This document shows, piece after piece, positions 11,239-20,492 of a stretch of DNA of 64,000 nucleotides (position 1 is its first letter; every line of letters starts with the position of its first letter). Source of the DNA: Diorhabda sublineata (taxonomy: Eukaryota; Arthropoda; Insecta; Coleoptera; Chrysomelidae); assembly GCF_026230105.1 (NCBI RefSeq), contig NC_079478.1, positions 24,939,653 to 25,003,652 of the forward strand, written 5' to 3'. The notes beneath the pieces are model-generated. The model was not told the DNA's origin and ran no database searches. It was given only the letters and a program-made list of their open reading frames with translations. Made by a program: the position numbers and the translations under genes.

Positions 11239-11889
11239 AAAGGTTAAGTGGATTTGAGAGAGAATCCATGGTTCGACAAAAAATATAAACATCGCTCGTT
11301 GTTGGCGTCTTGTGAAACTTCTATCGTTGCCGGCATTAATAAATGTTACGAGAAATGGAAAATTTGGTGCACTGTTTATAATACTTTCAATTCAAATTCA
11401 ATCCATTGCAAACGATATTTTAGTTTTACTTAATAGTGAATTTGTGAATTAAAAGTTGAAACCGTTAGATCTTGACAATTTAATTTATTGTTATGCTGAA
11501 AATTCAGATAGAAAGCTGTAATAAATTGTAAATTGGAACAACTGAATTGAGGATAAATTGGAATGGACTCACCGAGCTTCCACAACTTCCTTGTTCGATG
11601 TTAACTGCCACAACTGTGCTGATTGATTTGATATATGCGGATGCGAAGGACCAAATGTTGGATCTCGTGATGTTTATCTTCTTTGATAAACTCTTCACTT
11701 GATAAATGTGGCTGGTTCAATTTATTCTATATTGAATGAAACTATTGGTTGCATTTTAACTCATTTACTTGCACTATTTACATGTTAGTGCCTTCTACCG
11801 TTGTAAGGTACTGAACGCTTTTGCTACCTAACCATGCCTATCGTCTAGTTAGACGGAATATATTTTACAACGTTGCCACATGCGGCTTA
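11239..11889. other. Interrupted flank, possibly BEL leader/LTR
   Basis: Before the hAT insertion this sequence was continuous with that left of 8277, on the upstream side of the BEL gag. It may therefore contain the BEL 5' leader and LTR, but I could not find LTR boundaries or a primer-binding site. Short open frames here (11248-11433 +, 11504-11698 -) have no recognised similarity. Confidence 0.35.
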
Positions 11890-11916
11890 TATATGTTACC
11901 GGCAATGTGTGTAATT

Positions 11917-12060
11917 TAGGTATTGTATACAATCCCTAGGTAATGTATACAATCCCTGGGGCGTCCAGGCAATGTATGAAATATCATGAATATCATTGTC
12001 CATTTCATACTTTACCTAGGTATTGTATACAATTCCTAGGGATTGTATAGAATACCTGCT
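11917..12060. repeat. TATTGTATACAAT-box array, left arm
   Basis: At least four boxes of the form GTATTGTATACAATNCCTAGG or close variants (starting near 11920, 11942, 12014 and 12038). The core ATTGTATACAAT is a perfect 12-base palindrome. Equivalent boxes occur in the right arm. Repeated palindromic subterminal boxes are often transposase-binding sites; that role is inferred. Confidence 0.8.
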
Positions 12061-12380
12061 GGTTCACCGGTAATGTGTAAAATGAATAAATCTCAAGACT
12101 AAACTAATGTTAGGTAAGCCGGTTAATATCAATAAATCTTAACAGACACTTATCAAATAGCGGACAAATAAAACATGTTGTATTTACTTGAAATAAACTT
12201 TATTATCAACTTTAAAATCACAAAAAAATAACAGGAAACTTAAAATTCTTCTTGTTTATAACATAACATTACAAGTATCTTTTAACATAATATAAGTAAT
12301 TTTGTAATTGAACTTCACAAACAAAACAATTTTATTCTCTAGGTCTAATAGGCATTCACAATTTTAAGTAAAAGTAGGTT

Positions 12381-12897
12381 TTATTTATTCTTACACGACA
12401 AACTATTATGGCACTTTAAAGAGCACAGAGCCTTACTTTTGACACAGGAACACTTTTTAGAGTCACAGTTTTTTTTGCAGCTACATTTAACAAAGCCCTG
12501 TCCTGTCCCCGTAGACTGAAAAGTCGCAACTGTACGGAGTGTCGTTTCCAGATTGGGGACGTCTTTTTCTTGCAGTAATTTCTGATTGCAAACAGTGAAC
12601 TGTTGTCTTGAATACAATGTCTTGACAACGCCTTGCTTTGTGCCTAGTTGATATAGATCGTCATCAGTTTTGTGTAATACTACAGCCAGTATATTGCGAG
12701 CATCACCACGACCTCTATCGACTTCTGGAACAGGAATGCGTACAGTGGTACCCAACGATACGGAAGGGAATTTTTTTTTCAGAAGTCTTAAGCATTTTCT
12801 GAGCTTGTACTATCAAATTCTCTTTGGCTCTGATGCGGTTTTCTATCGAAAAGGCGTTTTGATAGGCGTACTTTCGCATATTTTTGATTAAAATTAT
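12381..12897 (-). pseudogene. C-terminus of KRBA2/Ginger-like integrase transposase
   Basis: On the minus strand 12897-12765 reads MRKYAYQNAFSIENRIRAKE and then AQKMLKTSEKK. After a frameshift near 12760 it continues GTTVRIPVPEVDRGRGDARN, ILAVVLHKTDDDLYQLGTKQ, YSRQQFTVCNQKL and a Cys-rich tail (CSCKKNCDSKKCSCVK, then LCSLKCHNS) ending at 12381. This matches, from memory, the region after the integrase domain of insect 'KRAB-A domain-containing protein 2-like' multicopy proteins. The integrase DDE core and zinc finger that should precede it are absent. The Cys tail may bind nucleic acid or metal; this is not known. Apart from one frameshift the frame is clean. Confidence 0.68.
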
Positions 12898-12939
12898 CTT
12901 TGCACCTAGCTTGTGTGTCCCGATAATTTTTATTCGTAT

Positions 12940-13216
12940 TTTGTTTTATTAAACACAATTGCGTTCGGGTGTACCGACATTATCTAAACGAACTTACTTT
13001 GATCGCGCCGCCTTGGCGCCGTACCGTCTCTTGTCAAAGGATTTAATTTTATTTGCAAAGGATACCCGCATGCGGCGTACACTCGCGAGTGAACGGTCAT
13101 GCTAAAACGATTCACTTCCATTAATGCTTGAAATGGCGCCTCTAGGAAGGGTGTCAGGGTTCTATGAAGCTTACCGTACTTATTTGTTTGTAATAACCAC
13201 AATTGCGTTCGAGTGT
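12940..13216. repeat. 244-bp segment bounded by direct repeats inside the Ginger-like element
   Basis: CACAATTGCGTTCGGGTGT at 12954-12972 recurs with one change at 13198-13216. The preceding 25 or so bases (TATT-rich, ending TAATAA/TTAAA) also resemble each other. The segment between is relatively GC-rich. It could be an internal tandem duplication boundary or a former insertion; not resolved. Confidence 0.6.
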
Positions 13217-13224
13217 TACATTAC

Positions 13225-13367
13225 ATGCTGCAAGTTTGGCATGGTATAGAATACCTAGGTAAAGTGTGAAATAAATTCTATTTCATATTTTACCTGCCCG
13301 TTTTAGGTATTCTATACATTGTCTAGGTATTGTATACAATACCGGATTATACACATTGCCGGTAACA
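13225..13367. repeat. TATTGTATACAAT-box array, right arm
   Basis: Inverted counterpart of the left arm, with about three boxes (near 13240-13258, 13305-13330 and 13328-13345) and the terminal GGTAACA at 13361-13367. Confidence 0.78.
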
Positions 13368-13708
13368 TATATAACAGATAAATAAAAACATTTATATGGT
13401 TATAGAGTAGTAATAGGAAATAATAAAAGAATAATAGAAAAATAATGAAGTGAGATTCTACAATATTTACCAATACAAGAAATAATAGGGAAATATTGAA
13501 ACGCAAAACAAAAACAATATTGCACTCTTTCAAAAATTTTGTGTGTATGTGTTTATTCCATTACAAGATTTGGTCTGTCCATTTACATAAGGGACAGGAG
13601 ATTATGGAAACTTTGTTATGGAAAAACTCACACTTCACCGATTCTTAAAAACAGTTCTTTCCCACTATCATATCAGTAATTATTTCTACACGATCTAATG
13701 ATCAATAT

Positions 13709-14194
13709 TGTAACGTTTTTCGTATTTATTTACACGATTTCTATACGTAAGGTTAATTAATAAACACTGTCTCTTACGTTCTCAATTTTTTCACACACTA
13801 TCCAATACACATATAATAATTTACTTTAAAATATCACTAAGATCATTTCTGCGATAACTTTCACTAATCCGTTCCTTCCACTATGACTATTTATTTAAAA
13901 ATTACTTACTGCGCTACATTATATTATTTATATATCACAAATAGAATTCTACAGATTTCTAGATTAGAAAAACAAAAGAAATAAATGAATAGACTTTTCT
14001 AGAAATTATTTATAAGAAATACTAGAAATAACACGCCCGCTATAATAAAAAGTTCTAAAAGGACACATCCAAAGGTTTTCCGCCATTTATAAAAAAATGT
14101 TTAAGACGCCGCGTGACTATCGCTGAATTTTGAAATTCCATTGTAGCTGGATAGGGCCGGCTTAAAGACCCATTTCGCGAGCTTGTTCGTAACA
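13709..14194 (-). repeat. Candidate solo LTR (486 bp)
   Basis: Starts TGTAACG (13709) and ends CGTAACA (14194), so it has TG...CA ends with a short imperfect inverted repeat, flanked both sides by ATAT (13705-13708, 14195-14198). Read on the minus strand it has a TATAAATAA near the middle, an AATAAA about 25 bases from the end and a terminal CGTTACA, the layout of an insect Ty3/Gypsy LTR. No internal gag/pol is adjacent, so it would be a recombination remnant. The boundaries are supported by the ends and short duplication only. Confidence 0.6.
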
Positions 14195-14198
14195 ATAT

Positions 14199-15252
14199 AG
14201 CTAGTTGTGAGATACTTTCTGTCTCGAGATAACGATTACCTACAATATTTGTAATTTTTAACTAATTTAAATTGATTTTTTCCTTGCCCTATTCAAGATA
14301 ATATATTTATTGTTTCTATATTAATGCCCCATCGTCTTGATATTAGGTATATTTTGATTATTAATTGTTCTTTAATGGATGAATCATATTCTACACACCA
14401 CTTACACACTTACTTTGCAATTCAGTTTGTTTTCACGTCGTCAGTTATTTCCATCAATATATTTCCACTTCAACTTCTGAAACGTTGTTGTTTCCAGAAA
14501 CATCAACTGTGACAAACAAAGCATATTCGAAATTATAATCAGGACAGGAAAAATCAATTTGAATCAGTCCAAAATTGTGGAAACCGTTTCCTACATACAA
14601 GCTTAATAGATAATCCACGAGAATATTTATATAAAAATGTTCAATTCGTGACTAGAAACATGTTTCCATCTGAGATTAATTTACCTTCTTTGCTGATTAT
14701 ATCTTCTATAATTCAATAGTACCTATGGCGTGCATGCTACTCATTAAATCATGTTAAAAATTATAATTGTTGGTGAAAAAACTTCTCTTTTCAAGAAAAG
14801 AATTTCGTGAATAACGGAGAAGTTGAACCGAAGCTACAGGCGTTTTTATTCTATGAAAAAAGTTCCTACCAAAAATATATTATACAATATGATTATTGAT
14901 TTCATTGTACCCCTTAATTGATTGATTTTGTGAAATTCTCCTTCTAGTTTACTCAATTGCGCCGTCTTGCTCAAAAAATATAAAAAGAATTACCAGATTT
15001 TTCTCGAGGCAAATTTATAATATATCAGAACGTAGCTGTATTATAAATGGTTTTTTATATATGACCATAACAAACTGAATATTCAACTTTTATACTTCTT
15101 TTCATAGTATGTCATATATTTTAGTTCTATCACAAATATAAGAATAGTACTATTATCAATCCAAAGTAGACTATTATAAAAAATATATTTTATATAATCA
15201 ACAATTCACTCTCATTATGACCTCAAATGCAGGTTCTCAGAGTACTTGAGCA
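14199..15252. other. No gene seen
   Basis: AT-rich sequence without recognised coding, terminal repeats or RNA genes. The frame at 14324-14512 has no family resemblance. Confidence 0.5.
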
Positions 15253-15260
15253 CTTGAAAG
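15253..15260 (+). repeat. 8-bp target-site duplication CTTGAAAG (left)
   Basis: Exact match to 18093-18100 on the far side of the second hAT element. Confidence 0.9.
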
Positions 15261-15668
15261 TAGTGGTTACCAACCTGTGGAGCGCGCCCCTCAAAGGTGG
15301 CGCGAGACTGATGCGAGGTGGGCATGTAGCTGTTTCCAAAATTATTTTCGAATAAAAACCAAAAAGTCGAATAGGTTTCTTAAAAATGAAAGAGCAAAAT
15401 TGGTATACGTTATCCACAATCCTCGTCGTGAACTCTTGTTGGAACAAAAACATCTCGCTCTCGCGTTGGGAGCGGAGCGCCGGCGGCGGCGGGACGACAA
15501 ACAAAATACAAGCTCTCGGAACATCCTGGATATTCTCGTACTTACTCTTGCCAAACCTCAGTGAACAGAAGCATCTGTTATTTTTCAGTTGTCTATGAAG
15601 AGAATTAGTTCGTTAGTAGTACTAGCGATAACCATGTTTTGAAACACTTCACTTTTACCACTTCTAAA

Positions 15669-16022
15669 TTAACACGTTGAGCCCCAACCAACCTTGATAA
15701 ACTTTCCCCTGAGCCCAAATATTTTTTTGTGTTTTCACACTCCGGATGGAGTTTGATTCCAAGGAAAAATAGAGGATAAACTCATTTGAAATAAAAAGTT
15801 TGAAAATGATGTTTTTTGTGTGTGGTTCATGGGCTCGCTCTGGGACCTAAGAAAAATTTTCCCCAGTGCCCAGAGCGGTGCTTTTCATTATAAATAAATC
15901 TTTTAATTATATTGAGGAGAACAAAGGAAATAAAATATGTCATGCAGTCCACAGGATCGCTCTGGGCTGCTGGGAAAGTTCAGTTGCAGGCCTATGGACC
16001 GCACCGAGGCTCATTGTGTTAA
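15669..16022. mobile_element. piggyBac-type MITE nested in hAT (346 bp between TTAA sites)
   Basis: TTAA at 15669-15672 is followed by CACGTTGAGCC; the other end is GGCTCATTGTG then TTAA (16019-16022). The two ends are inverted copies (CACGTTGAGCC versus CACAATGAGCC). The TTAA duplication and CACRNTGAG ends are characteristic of piggyBac. Internal GCTCTGGG/CCCAGAGC motifs recur in both orientations. No coding capacity; it would have depended on a transposase elsewhere in the genome. Confidence 0.85.
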
Positions 16023-16060
16023 TATCGAGGTAAATTTCATAACTATTATATTATTAAACA

Positions 16061-16149
16061 GGAAATGTTATTTTATTGTTGAGGTAGTTTATCGGCAGGA
16101 ACGCGTTATGCCAGGATTATAAACATCCGAAACAATAAAATAACATCCT
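16061..16149. repeat. Imperfect hairpin, 20-base arms
   Basis: GGAAATGTTATTTTATTGTT (16061-16080) is the near reverse complement of AACAATAAAATAACATCC (16131-16148), with a 50-base loop containing two CAGGA-like motifs. It lies just outside the nested MITE, inside the hAT. It may be a separate tiny insertion. Confidence 0.6.
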
Positions 16150-16964
16150 GGTCGAGGTTAATATATGATTTTTTTTATTTTACCAGTAACCGTTTTAATC
16201 GAATAATATCAATATTTTTATTGGAAAAATTCACGTTTATGTAAGAACGCAAGTTATTTCTATGTTGTTTATATTCCACTGATTAATTTTGAGAAAAAAT
16301 TAGTTTTTAATTCTACATTTAAAAATTAGATCAATTAAGACTGATTTTTGAAATGAAAGAAAAAATGGAAGTGAGAAAATATTGATATAATTGTATTGTA
16401 TTTCAAATCAATATAGAGTCATCTTTGAAACAAAATTTAAGGTTGCTAGGTTGCTTACTAATCTAGATGCCTGTACCTATTTTACTGTATCAACACAAGA
16501 TTATAAATTGCTGTGAAATTTAATTTTTAAATTGAAATATTTCTAAATTAACAATATTTTGAGTTAAAAAATATTAAAAATTACGATCATGCCAATGATA
16601 AAATAGTTTTTTTCTCTGAAATCGATCCTAAATTGTCATAAATTACCGAAATGTACTTTATTCCTTAGTGAATGAAGTACACTTTTAAAGAAGGGTAGCA
16701 TATTGTTTACAGATCGCTTTTAAAGCTAGTAGTGAAAAAAGTTTTCTTATTTGATTTAAAATAATAACTCTTTTAGATGGATAAATACATAACTGGGTTG
16801 AGAAAAATAATAAATAATAAAATGAAGTAGAACAGAGGGAAAAAGAAAAGGTGATCAAAATAACGGAAATACATACGCACAATAGTAAACCTAAATATAA
16901 GAAAATATGATCTAATGTACTTATCATCAGAATTTACATATAAGGATACTAATCTCCTAGAACA

Positions 16965-17730
16965 ACCAATGTGCTTGCCGTGTATGAATATTTGGCCTCA
17001 GACAGCATGAAACCGAGTAAATTAAAAGGAAATCTCGAAAAAGTACATGCAGATCACGTGGACAAGACAAGAGAACTTTTCCAAAAAAATTAGAGAATTT
17101 GAATAAACAAGAAATGTTCTCAAGGATCATGTCGGTAACACAAAAAGCATGACTTGGGCCATATAAATTTTTTTTTAAAAATTCCACTTGCAGATAATAC
17201 GGTGAGAAGTCGAATATCCGATATATCTGATGATCTTTACGATCAATTATTAGAAAAAGTAAACTGATGTTAGAGAAGATATGTTATTCTGTAAACCTAG
17301 GGAATGCAATACTACAGCAAATGAAGCTTTTAATATCATTGATAATTTTTTTAATGAAAATGACATTCTGTGGGAGAACTGTGTTGGACTATGCAGAGAT
17401 GGAGTTCCATCTATAGCAGGATAACATGCTGGTTTACAGGCACTAGTTCGAAAGGCAACTCCTCGTGCAGTTTTGACGCATTACATGATTCATAGACAAT
17501 CACTTGTTTCAAGAAATATGGGTGAAGATCTATTAATAGTATCTGAAGTTATTATAAGAATTGTAAATTTTAGCAAAAATAGCCCATGAAGAGGAAACTT
17601 TTCGCAAAATTTTGTGATGATATGGGCTCAGAATATAGATCACTTTTATATTATTGTGAGGCACGTTGGCTTTCTTGTGCCAAAGTACTTCAATGGGTGT
17701 TTGAGCTAAAAGCAAACTTGTTTTATAACA
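16965..17730 (+). pseudogene. hAT transposase relic (BED finger to mid-domain)
   Basis: Near 16968-17110 a BED finger is visible across a frameshift: MCLPCMNIWP and then DSMKPSKLKGNLEKVHADHV, where the first zinc-binding His of the usual LKxHLExxH is Asn. Near 17190-17265: DNTVRSRISDISDDLYDQLL. A deletion removes the first catalytic Asp (DESTD) region. From 17275: EDMLFCKP, TANEAFNIIDNFFNENDILW, ENCVGLCRDGVPSIAG (second Asp), stop, AGLQALVRKATPRAVLTHYM, IHRQSL. Frame changes follow, then EARWLS-type remains near 17655-17700. The C-terminal dimerisation domain is not recognisable. The reading is consistent with ZBED5-like hAT transposases; heavily decayed. Confidence 0.85.
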
Positions 17731-18092
17731 CTTATTTATGCGTATTTAGTTGATATTTTTCAAAGACACTGTATTTTAAATAAATCAATGCAAGTGCTTC
17801 AATTCCATGCTTTTACGCAGAAAGACAAGATTACTGCATTTATGAAAAAAAATTGAAACTGTGGATAATGGGTTTCAAAAATAGTAACTTTGTCATATAT
17901 GAATGGATTAGAGATTTTTATTACATTTGTTACAATAATGATTTTTTATGTATATTTTCACATAATATTGTATATTATTTTGTAGTCCATGATATCAGTT
18001 GAATATTTATGAAATAATATTGATAGAAAAATTAAAGGGGCAAAATATTTTTTTAAAGGGAGGCGTAGGTACAAAAAGATTGGAAATCACTG

Positions 18093-18100
18093 CTTGAAAG
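18093..18100 (+). repeat. 8-bp target-site duplication CTTGAAAG (right)
   Basis: Exact copy of 15253-15260, directly after CACTG of the right hAT end. Confidence 0.9.
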
Positions 18101-19030
18101 CATTGACAAGGGAAATATCTAACATCACAATGTAAGATGGATACATTAAACATTTGAAACTTATTTAGTAAATTATATTCGAGCTCATAAAGGAAAATAG
18201 GAAGTAGATGAGGGCTTGTATCAAACTTAATATTGAGGAAATGGACTTTGGATGTATTCATAAACATTAAATGTACTGAAATATAAGACAGACTGAGTAA
18301 ATAAAATACAAGATTATATTTATTATAGAGCAACAAAATTGTATAAATATTTTGTTTTGTATTAAATTTTTATTACATTGAGTATTATGGTGGAACTTAC
18401 ATTGTTGTCATATCATTTTAGTTAACAAAAACCATGTAAAACTTCTAACTTCAAATATTCTGATCGAAATTCTATGACAATATATACGAGTAAGTAAAAA
18501 AGTTTAACAAAAATGGTGCCCGAAAATATTGATCTCACTCAGGTCGTATGAAACTATATAACATAAAAACAAAAGTATTATTTTTGGAATATCTGAAATA
18601 ATAATTTCACATGATAACAAAGTAAGCTTGATTCAGGAGTTGTAAGATTATGACTTCGAGGGATATGAATAGTTTTCTAACAAAATAATGAAAAAATGAG
18701 AGAATTGTTTGTATGTATGTAAATGTACATGAGCATGAATGTACATGCTAATATAATAAAAATTCTTTTTTTAATATTTTTAAATAACAAGAGACATTGC
18801 ATCGTCTTAACAAGATGTAGCAATAATGTAAATCATACCATAATATCGGATATTCACGAAACATTGAATATGGACTACGAGATAATTGAAGCCCTTTATA
18901 CTTAGAAATCACATCGTATATTGAGAATACACGAAGAGTTACATGTTATTAAACAAAGATATATTTCATGAACGAAATAATTCTGATAGTGGTAAGAAAT
19001 AAAAAATGTTAATTATTCAATATTAATGTC
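18101..19030. other. No gene seen
   Basis: AT-rich. Short frames only; nothing recognised. Confidence 0.5.
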
Positions 19031-19034
19031 CCGA

Positions 19035-19118
19035 GTGCATGTCAAATTGTCGATAATTTATTTTTCTCGAGTGCGCGAATGCGCACGAGAGGAAATTATG
19101 AGACAATTTGACATGCAC
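19035..19118. repeat. 84-bp hairpin with GTGCATGTCAAATTGTC arms
   Basis: GTGCATGTCAAATTGTC at 19035-19051 is exactly inverted at 19102-19118. Inside are a second matched step (AATTT/AAATT) and a GC-rich inner stem at 19066-19089 (CTCGAGTGCGC...GCGCACGAG) with loop GAAT. CpG-bearing arms stand out from the AT-rich surroundings. Possibly the core of a MITE or a protein-binding palindrome; unidentified. Confidence 0.85.
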
Positions 19119-19242
19119 GAGAGGGCATTTTGGCAGACTATTTCCTGAGAAAAATTTAATTTAAAATAAACAATAATTGTTCCTTTTCTTAAAATATAAA
19201 ATTAAAACCAAATGATGTTTATTAATCCTAGACGAAAATTTG

Positions 19243-19278
19243 GCACTAGTGCAAATTATCGATAATTTGCACTAGTGC
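19243..19278. repeat. Perfect 36-bp palindrome
   Basis: GCACTAGTGCAAATTATC followed by its exact reverse complement; the outer GCACTAGTGC is itself palindromic. It shares the ATCGATAATTT core with the hairpin about 200 bases upstream (GTCGATAATTT there), so the two look related. Confidence 0.9.
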
Positions 19279-19504
19279 AGTATTATCGCTGAAATTATAT
19301 CGTTGCTAGGTAAACATAAAATATTACAGCTTTTTGGTTGGCTTAAATTTTTCGAAGGAAATAGTCATAAATATTAATTTTTTTGTTTGTATATATAGTC
19401 TGTACGATGACAATCCTGTAGGCTATTTGTCTTCTATATCGAGGAATATTGATGTAATAAAATTGTGGGAAATTTTGTTTTCTATAAGACTTTTCGGAAA
19501 CTAT

Positions 19505-19595
19505 GATCGAGTTAACCCGATCATGATCTGATTGTTCGAAAACTAACCCGGATCACGTTCTTTGTTGTTCAAAGACTGATCGAGTTAATCGGATC
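19505..19595. repeat. Paired near-palindromic GATCGAGTTAA boxes
   Basis: GATCGAGTTAACCCGATC (19505-19522) and GATCGAGTTAATCGGATC (19578-19595), 73 bases apart, each close to self-complementary. They follow the two palindromes and may belong to the same non-coding element. Confidence 0.65.
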
Positions 19596-19996
19596 GTAGC
19601 CGTATGATATGATTATTTCTACTCTGGTAGACCTTTGGATAAATGCGATAAGCTGACGCGTTATTCCATTTTTTTGAGGTTTTTGAAAATTTGAAAGTTA
19701 TTTCTTTTTTAAATAATAAGGCCTTTTGTATAGAGTAATTAAATGTGTGGTTGAAATCATAAAATATATTACCTATTTTAATTTTTACTTACTTTCTAAA
19801 AAAAAAACAGGGCACTTTGGCACTACACTGGCCAACTTAAGTGTCCTTTTGAAACTGATTTTAGTATATTTTGCGCTTTTTTAATGGTAAAGCTGAGTTG
19901 ATCAAGAGGTGTTTTAAGTTTTAATTTAGCAAATTTCACACTTTACATCACTTTTTCTAAAAAATATGAAATAATATTGCAGAGAAAGGACGACAC

Positions 19997-20492
19997 TAGC
20001 TACAACAGGTGTGTCCCAGTCTACTCAAAAAATTAGTAAGGAAGGTCAAAAAGTTGAATAGTGGGCCAAGTACATCATTTAAATCTCCCGAGGAAGACTT
20101 GTGAGGCTAAGAAAAGAAAATTTGATCTTATTTCTCTCAATAAAATTGGATTAAGCTGATAAGCATTCTTATTTATTTACGTACGAAGTTTAACTTCATA
20201 GAAAAAGTTTGGGTTAGGTTGGCGGATGAATAGGCGCTTGCTAGGAAAAAATTTTTGGGTTGTGACGGCACAGGAATGGTCTAGTATTTGTAGATATATA
20301 AAAAAACTCGAGGATGAACTTATACAAAAAGAGAATCTCTCTGATGATGCCCTAGATAATTTTGAATTTACGGTGAATACGGGGTCCACGGAAGAAAGTG
20401 AAGGCAGCGAGAATTTGTCAAAAGATGATGATGATCTAGATTGTTTTCCTCTTGTTGTGAAGATGACTAAATTTTCTATAATAAATAATTAA
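19997..20492 (+). pseudogene. IS630/Tc1-like DDE transposase, internally deleted
   Basis: An N-terminal helix-turn-helix-like piece near 19990-20065 reads TTLATTGVSQSTQKISKEGQ. It is followed by PSTSFKSPEEDL near 20075-20100 and a KKRKFDL continuation in another frame. Then the central catalytic part is gone. An open frame at 20226-20492 resembles the C-terminal tail of the same family (EWSSICRYIKKLEDELIQKE, then an acidic Ser/Glu/Asp-rich end). From memory this N-term plus C-term pairing matches a multicopy insect DDE_3-type transposase. A possible left end is TACACTGGCCAACTTAAGTG near 19825; no right end was found. Confidence 0.5.

Larger units (their letters stand above)
11894..13367 (-). 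mobile_element. Ginger/KRBA2-like DNA transposon, deletion derivative (1,474 bp)
   Basis: The two ends are inverted copies. Left reads TGTTACCGGCAATGTGT; the right, reverse-complemented, reads the same 17 bases. Similarity continues imperfectly for roughly 150 bases. Both ends begin TG, like elements mobilised by retrovirus-type integrases. TATA flanks both sides (11890-11893 and 13368-13371), consistent with a 4-bp duplication but ambiguous in AT-repeat DNA. The ends are packed with TATTGTATACAAT-type boxes. The only coding trace is the C-terminus of an integrase-type transposase on the minus strand, so the integrase core has been deleted. The family name rests on recollection of KRBA2-like insect proteins and needs a search. 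Confidence 0.72.
15261..18092 (+). mobile_element. Older hAT transposon with nested MITE (2,832 bp)
   Basis: The left end TAGTGGTTACCAACCTGTGG and the right end read inward, CAGTGATTTCCAATC, are matching hAT inverted ends of the CAGTGGTTCCCAACC type. A perfect CTTGAAAG duplication flanks them. The 5' part (15.3-15.6 kb) is GC-rich and includes a GGCGGCGGCGGG run; the transposase relic is in the right half. The coding part has many stops and a deletion around the first catalytic Asp. A 346-bp piggyBac-type MITE lies inside at 15673-16018. Family type is like the first hAT but the ends differ, so it is a different subfamily. Confidence 0.9.

Noticed and set aside
12984..13202. 72-codon minus-strand frame in the Ginger-like element
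   Set aside because: It lies in the GC-richer segment between 19-mer repeats and has no similarity to the family protein; likely leader sequence.
15223..15598. Four overlapping open frames, one with an Arg-rich run
   Set aside because: They come from the GC-rich hAT 5' leader (GGCGGCGGCGGG); the transposase relic lies further right.
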